Assembly: GCF_003363775.1 (NCBI RefSeq)
Contig: NZ_CP031376.1
Coordinates: 372,001-436,000 of the forward strand
DNA: 64,000 nucleotides
Reading direction: 5' to 3'
Origin: Spiroplasma alleghenense
Lineage (GTDB): Bacteria; Bacillota_I; Bacilli_A; Mycoplasmatales; Mycoplasmataceae
Shown: one piece after another, positions 11,059-22,008 of the stretch
Position numbering within the stretch: the first letter of the stretch is position 1
Layout: each line of letters starts with the position of its first letter
Made by a program: the position numbers and the translations under genes
Notes under the pieces: generated by a model
What the model saw: the letters and a program-made list of their open reading frames with translations, nothing else
What the model was told of the DNA's origin: nothing
Databases searched by the model: none

Positions 11059-12840
11059 ATGAAAAGAACAGAAGCGAATAAAGAATACAAATGAGACTTT
11101 TCTCATTTGTATAAAGATATTTCAGATTGAAAAAAAGAATTAAAAAATTTAGAAAAAAATTTAGAAACATTTAGTAAATTTAAAGGCAAATTATCTTCAG
11201 AAAAGATTTTTTTAGAATATATAGACTTTGATAATAAAAATGATTTAATTATGATGAAATTGGGTCAATATTTACACTTGCAAGACATCGACCAAACTAA
11301 TACTGAATTACAAGAGCTTGAAGGTCATATGATGAATTATTATCAAAATCTGCGAATTGCTACTAGTTTTATAGCTCCAGAAATAAAGGAAATCGGAGAG
11401 AAAACTATTACAGGCTGATTAAATAATAATTCGAGTTACCAGCACTTTATTTATCCAATGAAAAAGTTTTTTGAACAATCAAAACATATTTTAGATTCTA
11501 AGGATGAAGAATTATTAAGCAAGGTTTCGCGCTCGAGAGCAGCCGTCGGAGGAATGTATGATGTATTAGCATATGCGGATCGTCAAGAGCAAAATTTCAC
11601 ATGAAAGGGAAAGGAACAACCATTAACTCAGACATTGCTGACAGAAATTATGGAAGATTCTGATCCAATTGGCGATCAAAAAATCAGAATAGAGGCAAGT
11701 AAACTTTTTGCTAAGAATTTTGTAGATAAAAAACACTCCTTTGCTAAAATTTATGAAGGAATTTTGCAGTCAAGTTATGAAAATGTTAAATTAAGAAATT
11801 ACAATTCAGCATTAGAAGCAAATTTATCAAGTGATGCTGTTCCAAAAGAAGTATATGAATCTCTCATTAAAATTGGTAAAAAATTTATTAAGCCATTTCA
11901 AGATTATAATTTATTACTTAAGAAACATTTCAAGTTTAAAAAATTCTATCCAACTGACAGAATGTTGAAACTTGAAAAAGAATTTAAGTCTAACTTTAAT
12001 ATTGAGCAAGCTAAGAGCCACATAAGAAATGCCTTAGCAGTTCTAGGCCCAGATTACTTACAAAAATTGGAGATTGCATGATCGGCAAACCGTATTGATT
12101 ACTATGAAGATACAAATAAAAGAGACGGTGCTTATTCTTCTGGAGGAGCAGGGGTTGAGCCAATTATTTTAATGAACTGAGATGATAAACTTTCTTCTGT
12201 AGCGACTCTAGCTCATGAAATAGGCCATAGTGTTCATACTTTATTCGCTGATGAATCTCAAGTTTACCCCTTAAGTGAGTATCCAATAATTTTGGCCGAG
12301 GTTGCAAGTACTTTGAACGAGCACTTGCTATTTGAATATCTTTATGAAAATTCAAAAGATAAACATGAGAAAATATATTTATTGCAACAAAGGATTGGAG
12401 ATCTGACTGGAACATTTTTTAGACAGATTCAATTTGCTGACTTTGAATTAGAATGCCACAAGTTGATTGAAAATGGAATTCCAATAACAGCAGAAGTTTT
12501 GGCAAAGCAATATAAAGAGACAGAATTGAATTTTGGTTATGACGTTTTTGAGAAATCAGATAAATTGCCATTTGGTTGACCAAGAATTTCTCACTTCTTT
12601 CATTCGCCTTTCTATGTCTATAAGTATGCAATCGATGTAACTGCAAGTTATAAACTATATCAAGATATTAAGAATGGTCAAGTTCAAAAGGCTCTTGATT
12701 TTCTTAAAGCCGGCGGACACAAGGACCCTTTGGAAATTTTAAACGAACTAGGAATTGATTTTACAAATGAAAGCACTTACGAACCATTAATATTAGCTAT
12801 TGAAAAAATGGTAGCTGACCTTAAAAGTTTGCTAAATTAG
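11059..12840 (+). CDS. pepF: Oligoendopeptidase F (M3B)
   Basis: Cytoplasmic zinc oligopeptidase of 593 aa, the usual family length of about 600. The HExxH motif is HEIGH at residues 386-390 and the third zinc ligand is probably Glu414 in ILAEVASTLNEHL, 28 residues later as expected. The C-terminal HSPFYVYKYA segment and GGHKDPLEIL are family hallmarks. TGA codons are Trp. The RBS AAAGGGAG precedes ATG 11059. With pepA it supplies amino acids from peptides. Confidence 0.95.
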
Positions 12841-12852
12841 GAGGTTAATTTT

Positions 12853-13221
12853 ATGGATGATATAATTAATCTTATATTTAGGATTCTTTACTTTGTTTTC
12901 TTCTGATGACTAATTTCTTTAATTTTCAATCATAAAAAAGGTAGGAGAAATAAATACAATACTTATGATGATGAAAGTACCTATGAAAGCGAACAAGAAC
13001 AAGAATTTTCAAGGGTAAGTAAATCTAAATTGCAAGAAAGTTATGAAGTTCTTGGTGTAGATCCAGATATTAGCGATAAGGAACTCAAAAAAACTTACTT
13101 AAATTTAGCAAAGAAGTATCACCCTGATAATTCTGAAGATAAAGAAGCAAATGAAATTAAAATGACTAGAATTAATTCGGCTTATCAATTTATTTGCGAA
13201 ACAAGAGGTATTCGTAAATAG
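12853..13221 (+). CDS. Membrane-anchored J-domain protein
   Basis: Protein of 122 aa. Residues 1-28 form one hydrophobic segment (including consecutive TGA-coded Trp residues), followed by a basic stop-transfer stretch, an acidic linker (about 35-55), and a C-terminal J domain (about 62-120) with the essential HPD at 90-92. Such proteins recruit DnaK to a membrane site. It starts 12 nt after pepF with the RBS GGAGG. Because the N-terminal membrane segment contains TGA codons, standard-code annotation keeps only the J domain. Its DnaK client is unknown. Confidence 0.85.
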
Positions 13222-13230
13222 AATTAAAAT

Positions 13231-13266
13231 TAGCATAGCGGTATGATTATTGTTATGCTATTTTTT
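13231..13266 (+). terminator. Rho-independent terminator after the J-domain gene
   Basis: Stem TAGCATA (13231-13237) / TATGCTA (13254-13260), extended inward by G-U and C-G pairs, a 10-nt loop, then TTTTTT. Confidence 0.75.
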
Positions 13267-13330
13267 GTGGATTTTTTTATAAAAGTCGCTTGAAAAAATA
13301 AAAATAAACAATTTAGTAAACTTAAAAATG

Positions 13331-13336
13331 TATAAT
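13331..13336 (+). promoter_or_regulatory. -10 box for the DUF3137-like gene
   Basis: Perfect TATAAT preceded by TG. No convincing -35 is seen at 16-18 nt upstream. Confidence 0.45.
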
Positions 13337-13369
13337 AAATTTATATGAGAAAAAGTTAGGAGAAATTTT

Positions 13370-14407
13370 GTGAAAGAGTACGAGAAGCAAGATCTTGAGA
13401 GTTTCATTGAAAAAGATATTTTTGATAAGTATCAAAAATATAAAGCAATTAAAAAAAAGCCCAAAAAAAGCACTATTTGGATAATATTTGTTTTCGCAAT
13501 ATTATTAGGATTAGTTACTATTCTTTTTAAGACCGAAGTTATCTATCTTTGAATTTTTAATGAACTAATATTTTTCGGATTAATAATTGCCGATATTGGC
13601 TTGGTAGTTGCTTTGATTTGCCTTATTTTTAACTATTTTAGTCAAAAAAGACGTTATGAAATAGGTTTCATAAATACTTTAGAAACCGATAAGTATTATT
13701 ATATTGCACTTTCTAATTTAACTGGGGGTTATGTTGACCAACTTGTAATTCGAGGAAACTTTCTAAAAACTTATTTTAATGTTAAACCGTTTATAAAAGG
13801 TGCTCATAGAATTTCTGTTAATGACGTTTTAAGCTTTGTCCTAGAGGGCCAATTATTTTGCTACGGAGTAGTAATGTCTTCCACAAGGTATCCTGGAACC
13901 AAAAAAAGTGGCGATATTTATGTACCTCATTATCAAACATTTATAGTTGGAGACTTTATTAAAAAATTTATAGAATATCCTGCTCAAATGTTTTTCAAAA
14001 CCGGACCTTTTTTTAAAAGTAAAAAAACTGAAAAGATTGAACTAGAGTCAAAGGAATTCAATGAGTATGCAAACTTATATGCTGATGACCAAATAGAGAT
14101 TAGAAAGTTTTTTACTCCAAAAAAAATATCTGGTGTCTTGGACATAAAAGATGAGCCGGACCAAGCAAAGTTAAAGTACCTATTTATGGGTCGTAATGGA
14201 ATACTTGGGGAAGTTATAAATCATAGGGCAATGCACTTAAATCAACACAGTTTTAAAGATTTTAGTATGAAAAAAACTCCAAAGGAGTTGGCTGAACAAA
14301 TTAATGCTAAAGTTTTAAAGGAAACTCGAGATTTGTTTGATATTTTAAGATTCATTCAAAGGCTTGAACTTTTTCCTGAACAAGAAGACTCTCAAAAGGT
14401 AACATAA
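13370..14407 (+). CDS. DUF3137-like membrane protein
   Basis: Protein of 345 aa with a GTG start at 13370, chosen because AGGAG lies 7 nt upstream and no ATG is near. A basic N-terminal region (1-35) is followed by two membrane segments (about 36-58 and 64-90) and a large cytoplasmic domain. The part around residues 225-320 (EFNEYANLYADDQIEIRKFF, then a hydrophobic strand, then a long helix) matches the pattern of DUF3137 proteins common in Mollicutes; function unknown. TGA at 13550 is Trp. It is a single-gene unit with a -10 box at 13331 and terminators downstream. Confidence 0.82.
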
Positions 14408-14429
14408 TTGAAAAAATTTCATAAAAAAA

Positions 14430-14511
14430 CCTCATGATTTTCAATCGAAATGTTATAAACATTAAGTTTAAAATCAGAGGTAAATACAATCTTAAATGAT
14501 TGTATTTTTTT
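14430..14511. terminator. Tandem hairpins between convergent genes
   Basis: Two structures. The first nests a stem CCTCaTGATTTT (14430-14441) / AAAATCAGAGG (14470-14480) around AATGTT (14449-14454) / AACATT (14458-14463). The second is AAATACAATC (14482-14491) / GATTGTATTT (14498-14507) followed by T residues. The second looks like an ordinary bidirectional terminator. Confidence 0.7.
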
Positions 14512-14525
14512 ATTTTATAATTGTT

Positions 14526-14951
14526 TTATAGTGCTGCTATCAAATCTTTAATATGACTGACTGCTTCAACATTACGCATTTCTTTAATAATATTTAAATC
14601 TTTATCTAAAATAAAAGATGAACGAATAGCGTTATCGCCATCTTTATTATCTAGAATCATTAACCCCTTGTGTAATATTTCATCAGTATCACAAATTAGT
14701 GGAAAATCCAAATTACAATTGCTGCTAAATTCTTTTTGGTCCATAATTTGATCTCGTGATGCTCCAACAATGCCGTACCCTTTTCCTTCAAAAACTTTAA
14801 GATTTTTTTGAAATTCTTTGGCCTCCAATGCGCAAATTGTAGAGTTCGCATGAGGATAAAAGAATAAAATTAATCCGTTTTCTTTTGTCAAATCTTTTAA
14901 CATTACTTCTGAGTCATTATTTAATTTGTAAACTATAGTTTTTCAGTCCAT
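14526..14951 (-). CDS. Peroxiredoxin (Bcp/PrxQ-like)
   Basis: Thiol peroxidase of 141 aa that reduces hydroperoxides. The segment LILFFYPHANSTICALEAKE aligns with the YPKDxTxGCTxE block of PrxQ, making Cys40 the peroxidatic residue. The resolving Cys found five residues later in many PrxQ proteins is missing (Lys in its place), so a 1-Cys or other mechanism is likely. The proline and Arg of the active site are only partly conserved. The start ATG at 14951 is followed by a TGA-coded Trp3, and AAAGGGAG lies upstream. It overlaps the preceding gene by 35 nt in another frame, so the pair is translationally coupled. Confidence 0.85.
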
Positions 14952-15393
14952 AATATATCTCCCTTTGGATCTCGCTGAGATCTCATTCTTGATATTTGCT
15001 ACGAAATTCTTTTTTAATATTTAAGTCTGAACTTAGCAAGAATATTGATTTTTGAATTATCGGTCTGCTAAACTCAATTGTGTTTTCAAAAAATACAACA
15101 TTGAAAACATTAGTTAAAGTGCCATCAAAATCACTAATCAAAATTATGTTTTCTTCTAAATTAATAAGTTTGTGATTATTATTACCAGGAAGCGTTCTGC
15201 AAATTCCGATAATTTGATATTCACAGGGATTATGTTTTTTTAATTCGTTATTGAATTCTACTATTTCTAAATAATATTCCTCATCTTCGGGGAAAAATCA
15301 GAAAATCAATGGTTTAATATTTATTAAGTTTGTAAATGATATTTTAACTCCATTTTGATGATAAATTGAATATTCACGTAATTTTCAACCCAT
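14917..15393 (-). CDS. Peroxiredoxin-like protein lacking the peroxidatic Cys
   Basis: Protein of 158 aa, invisible under the standard code because Trp3 and Trp32 are TGA. It runs parallel to the peroxiredoxin downstream: LIFWFFPEDEEYY aligns with LILFFYPHANSTIC, IIGICRT with IVGASRD, and SIFLLSSDLNIKKEF with SSFILDKDLNIIKEM. The peroxidatic Cys position is occupied by a non-Cys residue, so it is probably catalytically inactive; the two remaining Cys (in NPCEY and GICRT) are elsewhere. AAAGGAG precedes ATG 15393. It may regulate or pair with the active enzyme. The homology call is my own alignment by eye. Confidence 0.68.
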
Positions 15394-15447
15394 CTTTTCT
15401 CCTTTTTAGCAAGCGAAAAAGTATCAAATTGCTAGAGTGGCTAAAAT

Positions 15448-16320
15448 TTACACTTCTTCACCCGCAAGCAATTTTTCTAAAAAGAATCCGACTCCACCTT
15501 GGTCGTTGGTTTCGTGTGTAATTCCTGAGGCAACCGCCTTTAAGTCATCGTTACCATTCTTCATAGCAACTCCATAACCCACTAATTGAATCATGTCGTA
15601 GTCATTCATCTGGTCTCCAAAAGCAATCACATCTCTAATGTCTTTGTTATAGTATTGAGCTAGTATGTTTGAAACAAAACCTTTATTTACTAATTTATTT
15701 GTTAGAGTAATCATACTTCGATTCTCATCATCTAAGTGACCATATACAGTCCCAGTTTGGACCTTTATAGTATTTTTGAAGGCTTCTAATCTACGAAGCA
15801 CATTATCTTTTAATTCGGGACTCTTTAAAGTTAGAACAACGTTAGTGCTCGGTCCTGCTCAAACCTCATATGGATCGGCGATGAAATATTCATCATCTTC
15901 AACGTCATCTAAATGAAAAAAGTTTTCTAAAAATGAATCCTTTTTCATAACAACAGCTCGATTGTAGTTTTCTATCAAGATATTGTCTACTGATTCTTTA
16001 ATAATAGGGTCATTGATAACACCAGTGACAGTTTCATAACTAATCGGTAGCACCATGCGTTTAAACATGCGCTTTAACGGGTCATGAATATGAGCTCCAT
16101 CAAAATTAGTCAAAAGGGAAGAAAGACCTAATTCTCTATAAAATCTAATACTTGCTCGGTGCGGACGTCCGGTTACGATGCAAACACGGTGACCATCTTT
16201 TTCGGCTTTCTTTAAGACTTCAACAGTTTTTGGGTGCATACCCATACCACCCTTGACCAAAGCTGTACCATCAAGGTCAACTAAAATCAGCCTTTTCTTA
16301 TCTAAATGTTGTAATTTCAT
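15448..16320 (-). CDS. HAD-superfamily phosphatase (Cof type)
   Basis: Protein of 290 aa, the normal Cof length. Motif I is LILVDLDGTAL with nucleophile Asp15 and acid/base Asp17; motif II Thr is in CIVTGRP; motifs III/IV are the late Lys region and FGDQMNDYDMI. The cap domain lies between. The family dephosphorylates sugar phosphates, nucleotides or cofactors such as FMN; the substrate cannot be told here. Start ATG 16320 is preferred over an upstream ATG because AAAGGAG is placed correctly for it. One TGA is Trp (in YEVWAGPS). Confidence 0.9.
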
Positions 16321-16389
16321 CGTTCTACTCCTTTGAAACATTTTAACTCACATTTAAACAAAACACAAAGAATAAATTATAATTTTTGA

Positions 16390-16417
16390 TTGACTTTAAT
16401 GTTAAAATAATCATAAT
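16390..16417 (+). promoter_or_regulatory. Promoter of the ABC ATPase/permease pair
   Basis: -35 TTGACT (16390-16395), 16-nt spacer, -10 CATAAT (16412-16417), followed by the RBS AAGGAA. A minus-strand TATAAT at 16381-16376 may serve the divergent HAD gene. Confidence 0.5.
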
Positions 16418-16438
16418 AATATTAAAGAAGGAAAATAG

Positions 16439-17212
16439 ATGAGTCAGACAGTTTTAAGTATTAAAGATTTAAAAAAGAATTACGGCAAAAAAGTTGTTCT
16501 AAAGAATATAACAATCGATATAAAAGAGGGTGAAAGAATTGCTATAGTTGGACCCAATGGTTCGGGAAAAACTACATTTTGTGAAGCAATAGCAGGAATT
16601 ATTCAATACAACTCAGGAAATATTGAAAAGGCCAAAAATTTGGTAATTGGAATGCAGTTGCAAGGCACAGAATCTCCAAAGAAGGTCAAGGTTTGAGATT
16701 TAATTAGATATTACCTAGATAGTTTTCAATTAAATATGAGTGATGCCGAACTTTCTGAAATGTTTAAAAAATTTGCGGTTAATGAAGTAATTGATAAAGA
16801 TATTTCTGCTCTTTCGGGAGGGCAAAAGCAAAAGGTAAATATATTGCTGTCCATAATTAACGATCCAGATTTATTGATTTTAGATGAACTAGGTAACGGT
16901 TTAGATATTGAGATTGTTGACACAATTTATAATAATTTGACTAATTTTTTGAAGGATGAAAAAAAGACATTGATTCTTGTATCTCATAACATGGAAGAAA
17001 TTCAAAATTTTTCTCAAAGAATTTTCTTTATTAATGACGGGGAAATAATTTCAATACACAATACCAAAAATGTTATAAAAGAATATGGAAACGTAAGAGA
17101 ATTTGTGCGAGCCAAATTTAAGGAATATAAAGTTGACAGTTATGATGTTAGCGATCAGAAAGGGATAGACGAAAATGCAGAATGAGTTAAAGATCGTAAA
17201 AAACGAAAGTAA
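16439..17212 (+). CDS. ABC transporter ATP-binding protein
   Basis: Protein of 257 aa with one ABC domain: Walker A GPNGSGKTT near residue 40, signature LSGGQKQKVN, Walker B LLILDEL (the catalytic Glu is present: DELGNGLD) and the H-loop in LVSHNMEE. A short basic tail follows. Frame and end: TGA at 16694 and 17183 are Trp, so the true stop is TAA at 17210, 38 nt inside the permease gene. It pairs with the permease that follows; cargo unknown. The layout resembles small drug or peptide exporters of the CcmA/NatA type. Confidence 0.9.
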
Positions 17213-17948
17213 TTTAAATAATTTAAGGGTTCAAAAACCAGGTAAGGCTTACTTTAAATTTATATTAAGAATCTCAAAGAGACAAAAATTTTTCTTAATT
17301 GCTTATTTTTTTGTAGGACTTGTAATGAGTTGTTTGCTTCCACTTTTTTATCAAATTTCTTTTAACGGTTTTGTCAAAGATAGAGAACAATTTTTAGTAA
17401 TTTCTAGATTAATATTTTTAATAATGAGTATATTAACTTCGATTACATTAATTGGAGGCTTTTTTCAAAAAATATTTTTTGAAAATCGTAATACAGTTGT
17501 ATTTAAGAGGGTAGCTTTAACACAAATATCAAAAAAGAAATTTTTATTTATTAGTGCAGCCATTATGTTTTCTTATTCTCTTGTAGTTTACATTCTTTCA
17601 ACTATCACTTTCTTAATTGGCTCTTCAATTTTTATAGATAATGGATTCGCAAGAGTCATTGGATCTTGATTTTTTTTAAGAGATTTCTTAATTTATTTAG
17701 CGAGTTGTATATCTTTTGTCGCTTTTTTATTCATAGTTTTTTCTCTGACTTATTCAGTAACTATTGCTAAATTGATGTCAATACCGTATATTTTATTTAA
17801 TACAGTAATTGCTGTACTTGTTTTGGCAAACTTAGATGTTAAACCCGATTTATTAAATCTTATTATGTTAATTTATTTATTAATTTTAGTTATTTTATCT
17901 GTATTATTTTGACTTCTTGCGTTCAAGAAATTCAGATTTCATTTTTAA
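17175..17948 (+). CDS. ABC transporter permease (ABC-2-like)
   Basis: Protein of 257 aa with about six predicted membrane segments (around residues 37-60, 70-95, 125-150, 165-190, 200-220 and 228-250) after a basic N-terminal region. It overlaps the ATPase gene by 38 nt in a different frame, and a purine-rich AAAGGGAT lies upstream of ATG 17175. No solute-binding protein or signal-type substrate motif is seen. TGA at 17667 is Trp. It is probably an exporter half with the ATPase; direction of transport is inferred from the ABC-2-like organisation. Confidence 0.8.
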
Positions 17949-17977
17949 AAAAATATCTTCTTGAAGATATTTTTTTA
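17947..17977 (+). terminator. Rho-independent terminator after the ABC pair
   Basis: Near-perfect hairpin AAAAAAATATCTTC / GAAGATATTTTTTT with a 2-4 nt loop; it begins at the stop codon of the permease gene. Confidence 0.8.
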
Positions 17978-18040
17978 CTCTATCACCTTTTTTTAGCCTT
18001 GTGTGATAAAATAAAAATAATTATTTTAGGAGCAAATTAT

Positions 18041-20722
18041 ATGAAGAAACTAAGTACCAACGCAGTAAGACAAATCTGAATCGACTTTTTCAAAAGCAAA
18101 GATCACTTATTTTTACCACCAGTATCACTTGTACCAGTTCAAGATCCAAGTTTACTATGAATCAATTCTGGAGTGGCTACATTAAAACCATATTTTGATG
18201 GAAGATTATCCCCCCCAAGTCAAAGATTAACTAATTCTCAAAAATCAATCAGAACAAATGACATTGAAAATGTGGGAGTTACAGCCCGACACCATACTAT
18301 GTTTGAAATGCTTGGAAATTTTTCAATTGGTGACTATTTTAAAAAAGAAGCTATTGAATTCGCTTGAGAACTCTTGACATCAAAAAAATGATTTGATATT
18401 CCTGTTGAAAAACTTTATATTACAGTTTTTGAGGAGGATCAAGAAGCTTTTGATGTTTGAACCAAAATTATCAAAGTCGCCCCAGATCATATTTTTAAGG
18501 GTAACAGGGATACAAATTTTTGAGACGTCGGTCAAGGACCATGTGGACCTAATAGTGAAATATTCTTTGATCGTGGGCCAAGTTGGGATCCTGAAAATAT
18601 AGGTCCTAGATTATTAAAAGATGATATTGAAAACGATCGCTATATTGAAATTTGAAATATAGTTTTCTCTCAGTTTAACAACGATGGTAAAAATAATTAC
18701 TCAGATTTACCTAGAAAAAATATTGATACTGGAGCCGGTTTAGAGCGTTTAGTCTCAATTTTTCAAGATGCACCCACTAATTTTGAAACAGATCTTTTTA
18801 TGCCAACTATTGAAGCTATTGAAAATATTGCAAAAAGAGAAAAACTTTATGATATTAAAGCGGCTCGCGAAAATAAAGGAATTATAAATAAAAATAATAC
18901 TGCTTTTAAAGTAATCGCTGACCATATTCGAGCTGTAACTTTTGCTATTTCTGATGGAGTATTTCCTGGAAACAAAGACCGTGGATACATAATTCGTCGT
19001 TTAATTAGAAGAAGTAGTGTATATGGTAGAAAACTTGGTATTAATGAACCATTTTTATTTCGTCTAGTTGATATTGTGGTTGGAACAATGAAAGAATTTT
19101 ACCCATATTTAATTGAAAAGCGCAACTTAGTTGTTGACGCAATCAAAGTTGAGGAAGAAAAATTCTTAAAAACTTTAACAAAGGGCAGCGAAGTCCTAGA
19201 GGTAATGTTGGCTAAAAATAAAAATATTTCAGGTAAAGATGCCTTATTATTGTTTGAATCATTTGGCTTTCCGATTGAATTGACAAATGAATTAGCCCAA
19301 GAACAAGGTGTTGAAGTTGATATAAAAGAATTTAATCATCTTTTAGAAAAGGCTAAGGAAATTGCTCGTAGTTCTCGCAAAGATTTAAAAGCATGAGATA
19401 AGCAAAATGAAATTTTCACCAAACTTAAGGTTTCTTCAAAATTTGTTGGTTGGGAAACCGAAAAATGCGAAGCGAAAGTAGTTTACTTGTTTAAGGATAA
19501 TCAACCGCTTCAAGATGCTAGTGGTGATGAGGTTTTTGTTATTTTAGACCAAACCCCATTTTATGCTGAAAAAGGTGGTCAGGCAGCAGATAACGGAATT
19601 TTTATATTAAATGACAATCAACTAAACGTTATTGATGTTCAAGAAGGTCCTGGGCACCAACATATTCATCGAGTAATTTTGAATGGTAATAAATTGAAAA
19701 TCGGTGATAAAGTTACAGCACAAGTTGATTCGGAAAAAAGATATTTTACAATGAAAAATCATTCAGGAACTCACATTTTGCATGCTGCTTTAAGAGAGGT
19801 TTTAGGAAAAGAGGTAATGCAATCTGGTAGTTATAATGATGAAAATGGATTAAGAATGGATTTCAACTTTAATCGACCAATTACTTTGGAAGAAAATCAT
19901 TTGATTCAAAAAGTTGTTGATCGTGAAATTTTAGCCCAAGTTACGAGAGAAGTCTATTTTACTTCAATGGATGAAGCGGTTAATAAATACAATGCTTTAG
20001 CATTTTTTACAGAGAAATACGAAGGTATTGTTAGGGTTGTCAAATTTGGTGATTTTTCATCAGAACTTTGTGGGGGAACTCATGTTGAGAATACTAAAGT
20101 TATCGAAGACTTAGTAATAACTTCAATTGAGTCAAAAAGTGCTGGAATTTATCGAATCCACGCTCTTACAAGTAACCAATCTGTTAATGACTATATAAGT
20201 GATATTTTCAACTCAGTTTTCGAAGAAGCTAAAGTTATCATGAGTAAATATAAAAATAATTCTTCATTATTGAAGGATGAAATAATTGAAAAAGCTTATC
20301 AAAAAATCTTGAATGTTAAACAAAACAAATTTAATATTGGAATTTTAAAACAAAACCTTGAAGAATTAAAGACTATTTTTAAAAGTTTCGATAAAAAAGT
20401 TCAGGATTTAGTAACTGAAAGTCAAATTTCAAAATGAAAAAGCGTAAAGCCTGTTTTGAACGCCCAAGGTGTTAAACAAATTGAAATTTCAACTGAGGAA
20501 TTGGAAATAAAAGCTATCAAATCTCTAATTGACTTCCTAATTAACCAGCACAAAGACATTATTGTAATTATTTCTTCAAAAACTAATGGAGAAAATGTTT
20601 TAGCCGTTGGTGTTAGCGATGTTATAAATGAAAAATTCCCTGCAATAGAAATTTTCAAAAACTATAAAAATCTTAGTCCTAAGGGTGGAGGTAATAAGTT
20701 TTTCGCCCAAGGAAAATATTAA
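18041..20722 (+). CDS. alaS: Alanyl-tRNA synthetase
   Basis: Class II synthetase of 893 aa that charges tRNA-Ala; length is close to the bacterial norm. The catalytic domain (about 1-240) includes the [20 protein letters not shown] block and the motif 3-like DTGAGLERL. The editing domain has [11 protein letters not shown] and CGGTHVENT, the metal ligands that clear Ser- and Gly-tRNA. The C-terminal C-Ala domain is complete (ends [12 protein letters not shown]). TGA codons are Trp. ATG 18041 follows TTAGGAGC. A likely single promoter lies in the short gap upstream, but I cannot assign its boxes. Confidence 0.97.
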
Positions 20723-20740
20723 AAAATATATGGAGGCATT

Positions 20741-21988
20741 ATGAGGGTAATTACAAAAAAAATAGTGACAACAATGTTTTTGTTGGTGTTATACTTTATT
20801 TATTCAGCTTTCTTGAAAGAATTTCAAGAATCAAATTCAGTTTTATTTTCGCTATTTGATCCTTTCAAATTGCTGATTTTAGCCTTCATTTTTGGAATAA
20901 TTGTTTCAACCTTTAATTCAATTTTTTTAGGATGAATCAAAAATATCAGTACATATCAAAAAAACCGTAACAGCTACTTATTGACAGATTTTGATCAAAC
21001 AATCGAAGGTCTTAAAAAAGCTCAGGTTTTTTTGAAGTCAAACAAAATAAGTGAGTTAAAAAATCAACTTGCATTACTAAATAAGTTGACATACCGCCCG
21101 ATTTTTATGAGTGTTTTAATAAACGATTTAATTAAGGAAATTATTGCTCAAAAAGATTTAAGTAGCTTTGAAATTCTGATTGATAAATGTATTTTGCAAA
21201 TTTCGGAGATAAAAAGCATTGAGGAAAATCGACTACAAGAACATAAAAAGCAAGCATTATTTGATTTTAAAAGATCGTATGAATATAATTCACAAGGATC
21301 AAAATTCTATATTGACTATTATGAAAATAAGCAGGAACTTAATATAAAAACTAAAAGAAGTGAGTGAAACTTATTAGCTTTACAAATGCTTAGGTTTTAT
21401 CCTATTCTTATATTTTCTGTGTTAATATCATTAATAGCATGTATGTTGTTCGCGCCATTAGCTATATTTGTTATAAAAAAAGATATTTTCATCATATTAG
21501 CCACAGCTTTTGTATTTTGCAGTACATGTGTAGCAATTATATGACACTCAATTTATCTATTTAAAAACAAGAACAGTAAGATTTTATTTAAAAAGGCAAT
21601 TATTTTTTACACCATTTTAATTATTATGGCATTAAACTTAGTTTGATGTTTCTTCAACATTAAAAATTCGTTAAGTAATAATATTGCCACTGATAGCCAA
21701 GAACGTTTATTCAATTTTTTATTCGAAATACTTTATTGTGTACTTTCAACTGCATTATTAGCATACGTTTTTACAACCTTAATTGAACTATTCCGTGATG
21801 TTTATCTTAACAAAATAATACTTTGAGAAGGAATTATAATTCCAAGCGTAGTATTTTTAACAATTTCTTTAGTTAACCTATTGAATATTGCAGTTTTTAA
21901 CTCAGCTGTAACTTTCAATGTTAATTTATTAATTATGAGTATTTATTGAGTGTCAGTATGATTTATGACACCTATTTTAAAATTTTAA
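20741..21988 (+). CDS. Polytopic membrane protein of unknown function
   Basis: Protein of 415 aa. Two membrane segments at the N-terminus (about 10-30 and 42-63) are followed by a helical, charged cytoplasmic region (about 70-210) and then about six membrane segments to the C-terminus. No family I recognise. It sits between alaS (18 nt upstream) and an ABC half-exporter (20 nt downstream), all with short gaps, so the three may be co-transcribed. RBS TGGAGG before ATG 20741. TGA codons at 20933 and 21364, among others, are Trp. Confidence 0.78.
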
Positions 21989-22008
21989 AATTAGAAGGGT
22001 TGATATAA

